Below are positions 7,759 through 9,753 of a stretch of DNA of 9,753 nucleotides, piece by piece. Both the position numbers and the translations under genes were made by a program. The notes under the pieces are model-generated. The model worked only from the letters and a program-made list of their open reading frames with translations, did not search any database and had not been told where the DNA came from. Each line of letters opens with the position of its first letter. The stretch's first letter is position 1. The stretch is from an uncultured Megasphaera sp. (GTDB taxonomy: Bacteria > Bacillota > Negativicutes > Veillonellales > Megasphaeraceae): the NCBI GenBank assembly GCA_900548635.1, contig URLP01000061.1, positions 1-9,753 of the forward strand, in the 5' to 3' direction.

Positions 7759-8865
7759 TTTTCCAATGCACAGCGGGTTGTCGTGGCTGCCGCTTAAGAC
7801 GGCTTCCGGCTGGATGATCGTACCTTTATCGCAGATAACGGAATCGAGCTGGGCGTCATCGCCGACGACCGTGTGCTGCATGATGATGCTGTTGCGAATG
7901 ACAGCATTCTTCCCCACTTTGACGCGGCGGAAGAGAATAGAATTCTCGACATGGCCTTCGATGATGCAGCCATTTGCCACGAGAGAATTGGTGACATGCG
8001 ATTCTTCCATATACTTCGCCGGCGCTTCGTCCTTGATCTTGGTGTAAATACGATGGTCCATATCCTTGAGGAGCAGTTCGTGCCAGATGCGGGGATCGCG
8101 CAGGTCCATATTGACCTGGAAGTAGGAAGGAACGGAATCAATCCGTTTTGCATACCCCTGATAATTATAGCCGAAAATCCGCAGGCGGTCTACATTGCGC
8201 TGGAGCACATCCGTAATAAAATGGGTGTAGCCCTGGGCGTAGGCACGGCGTATGCAGTGTTGGAATACATCGCAATCAATGAGTATGCCTCGCTGGTATA
8301 AATTGTCGCCGGCCTTGACTTCTGTCTTAGCGTCGATGGCCGTAATCCGGTCCGGGCATTCGTCGGAAATGGTCAGGACGTAGCCTTCGCGGTCGAAGTC
8401 ATACTTCTGCTGCTGATAGATAATGGTCACGTCGGCATTGTGATGGCGATGGAAATGGAGCACCTTGTCGTAGTCGATGTTCTGGACCATGTCGCAGCCC
8501 GAGAGCAGGGCGTAGCGCTTATTGGCCCGTTGGACAAAGATCAGGTTCTTATAGTAGGCGGCAATATCCCCTTCGACGGGATTTTCGATGTCCGTCCGTT
8601 CTTCCGGCAAATAGAAGAGGCCGTCGCCTTTATGAGCCAGGCCCCATTCCTTGCCGGAACGGATGTGGTCGAGGACGGAGCGGGACTGACTGGAGAGCAG
8701 GATGCCCACATTTTCGATGCCGGCGTTGACCATATTGGAGAGCGTGAAGTCGATGAGACGGTACTTGCCGCCAATCGGCATAGTTGCCAGGGGGCGCGTA
8801 TCGTTGATGGCCTGCAGCGGCTGGTCTTCACGCATATTGATGATACCGATCATATTGCTGTTCAT
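7744..8865 (-). CDS. glgD: GlgD, GlgC-like subunit of glucose-1-phosphate adenylyltransferase
   Basis: In Firmicutes GlgD pairs with GlgC to form the ADP-glucose-producing enzyme. GlgD alone is generally poorly active and acts mainly as a partner subunit. The protein is 373 residues, normal for GlgD. It keeps the nucleotidyltransferase fold (PIGGKYRLIDFTLSN at 30-44; DYDKVLHFH at 131-139) and a C-terminal left-handed beta-helix with hexapeptide repeats (about 285-355). The Gly-rich nucleotide loop of GlgC is replaced by NMREDQPLQAINDTRPL (10-26). The GlgC motif SGDHIY reads SGCDMV (122-127), and no EKP glucose-1-phosphate-binding motif is present. This fits the non-catalytic GlgD class rather than a second GlgC. 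The ATG is 2 bases past the glgC stop, and its AAAGGGG site lies inside the end of glgC, so translation is probably coupled. A second in-frame ATG at 8853 is less well spaced. Confidence 0.94.
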   Translation of the reverse strand: MNSNMIGIINMREDQPLQAINDTRPLATMPIGGKYRLIDFTLSNMVNAGIENVGILLSSQSRSVLDHIRSGKEWGLAHKGDGLFYLPEERTDIENPVEGDIAAYYKNLIFVQRANKRYALLSGCDMVQNIDYDKVLHFHRHHNADVTIIYQQQKYDFDREGYVLTISDECPDRITAIDAKTEVKAGDNLYQRGILIDCDVFQHCIRRAYAQGYTHFITDVLQRNVDRLRIFGYNYQGYAKRIDSVPSYFQVNMDLRDPRIWHELLLKDMDHRIYTKIKDEAPAKYMEESHVTNSLVANGCIIEGHVENSILFRRVKVGKNAVIRNSIIMQHTVVGDDAQLDSVICDKGTIIQPEAVLSGSHDNPLCIGKRSVR

Positions 8866-8867
8866 AA

Positions 8868-9753
8868 CTAGTGTTCCCCTTTCGCTGTAACTTCTGGCTT
8901 CAGTTCTTCTTTACGGCCCAGGACGGCGACGGAGCCGTCGTCATTGTGCAGGACCGCGCCGGCATAGATATGGCAGCGTTCGCCCAGGATGGCCTTGTCG
9001 ACGACGGCATTCTCTTCGATGACCGAGCCCGGCATGATGACGGAATTGGCGACCTTCGCCCCTTCCTTGATGGTAACGCCGTAGAAGATGACGGAGTTGC
9101 TGACAGTACCGAAGATTTCCGAGCCTTCAGCGATGAGGGAACTCTTGGCCGAGCCGTTGGGCCCGATGAGATGCGGCGGGAAGCTCTGGTTGCCCGAGTA
9201 GATGCGCCACTTGCTGTCGCGCAGGTCGATAGGCGGTTCGTCGGCGATGAGGTCCATGTTGGCCTGCCAGAGGCTGTCGATGGTGCCTACGTCCTTCCAA
9301 TAGCCTTCGAAGGGATAGGCATACAGGGGCAGCTTGTCGGCGAGCATCGTCGGAATGACATTCTTGCCGAAGTCGTGTTCCGATTTTTCGTCTTTTGCGT
9401 CAGCCTTGAGGTACGCTTCCAGGACTTCGCGGTTGAAGATGTAAATGCCCATGGAAGCCAGGTTGCTTTCGGGCTTAGCCGGTTTTTCCTGGAACTTCGT
9501 GATGCGCATGTTTTCGTCGGCGACCATGATGCCGAAGCGGCTCGCTTCGTCCCAGGGAACGCGGATCGTGCCGATGGTGACCTTGGCGTGGTGCTTCTTA
9601 TGGAAATTGAGCATCTTGTCGTAATCCATGGAATAGATGTGGTCCCCCGAAAGGATGAGGACGTAGTCGTCGCCGACCATTTCCACGAAGTTCAGGTTCT
9701 GGTAGATAGCGTCGGCCGTGCCGCGGTACCAGTTGGAGCCGCCGTCGCTCTGA
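8868..9753 (-). CDS. glgC: Glucose-1-phosphate adenylyltransferase, 5' end off window
   Basis: Makes ADP-glucose and pyrophosphate from ATP and glucose-1-phosphate, the committed step of bacterial glycogen synthesis. The visible 294 residues run from the right edge to the TAG at 8868-8870. The N-terminal part, with the nucleotide-binding loop and start codon, lies outside. Visible landmarks, counted from the first complete codon, are WYRGTADAIYQN (8-19), LSGDHIYSMDYDKML (34-48, catalytic-type Asp at 37), FQEKPAKPES (87-96, glucose-1-phosphate-binding Lys at 90) and SMGIYIF (99-105). A C-terminal beta-helix follows, with hexapeptide repeats such as NSVIMPGSVIEENAVV. Unlike the adjacent GlgD, all catalytic motifs in view are intact. 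It is the most upstream gene visible, and the operon promoter is presumably beyond the right edge. Confidence 0.96.
   Translation of the reverse strand, partial: QSDGGSNWYRGTADAIYQNLNFVEMVGDDYVLILSGDHIYSMDYDKMLNFHKKHHAKVTIGTIRVPWDEASRFGIMVADENMRITKFQEKPAKPESNLASMGIYIFNREVLEAYLKADAKDEKSEHDFGKNVIPTMLADKLPLYAYPFEGYWKDVGTIDSLWQANMDLIADEPPIDLRDSKWRIYSGNQSFPPHLIGPNGSAKSSLIAEGSEIFGTVSNSVIFYGVTIKEGAKVANSVIMPGSVIEENAVVDKAILGERCHIYAGAVLHNDDGSVAVLGRKEELKPEVTAKGEH

Noticed and set aside
7718..7771. N-terminal extension of GlgP by 18 residues from a GTG
   Set aside because: It overlaps glgD, while the ATG at 7717 has a good ribosome binding site and gives the usual phosphorylase N-terminus.

Overview
The window is almost entirely one leftward (minus-strand) glycogen metabolism gene cluster. 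Read in the direction of transcription, right to left, it holds glgC (5' end off the right edge), glgD, glgP, glgB and glgA. After a roughly 200-base gap comes a GH13 alpha-glucan hydrolase whose 3' end runs off the left edge. All six genes are intact where visible, start with ATG behind purine-rich ribosome binding sites (the glgC start is off-window), and carry their family catalytic motifs.

Organism: a separate glgD next to glgC is a trait of Firmicutes/Bacillota. The fairly GC-rich coding sequence (estimated by eye, with G/C-rich third positions), the strong Shine-Dalgarno sites and the C-D-P-B-A order would fit a Negativicute such as a Megasphaera relative. That assignment is a guess from general resemblance and was not tested.

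Layout: 8868-9753 glgC (partial), 7744-8865 glgD, 5288-7717 glgP, 3188-5263 glgB, 1720-3156 glgA. The gaps between these genes are only 2, 26, 24 and 31 bases, so they are very probably one transcript. A hairpin spans the glgD stop codon just ahead of glgP. The glgA-GH13 gap (1520-1719) holds a 173-base palindromic element. Its arms are imperfect inverted repeats built of 7-base units, and between the arms sits a strong intrinsic terminator pointing the same way as the operon. The GH13 gene follows it.

How the genes fit together: GlgC/GlgD make ADP-glucose, GlgA polymerises it, GlgB adds alpha-1,6 branches, and GlgP releases glucose-1-phosphate from chain ends. GlgP stalls near branch points, so the cytoplasmic GH13 enzyme is a plausible debranching or maltodextrin-hydrolysing partner. 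No glgX or other debranching gene is seen in the window.

Nothing here looks like a wholly new system. The points most worth a second look are the 63-residue lysine/arginine/alanine-rich tail on GlgB, and the palindromic element with its embedded terminator.
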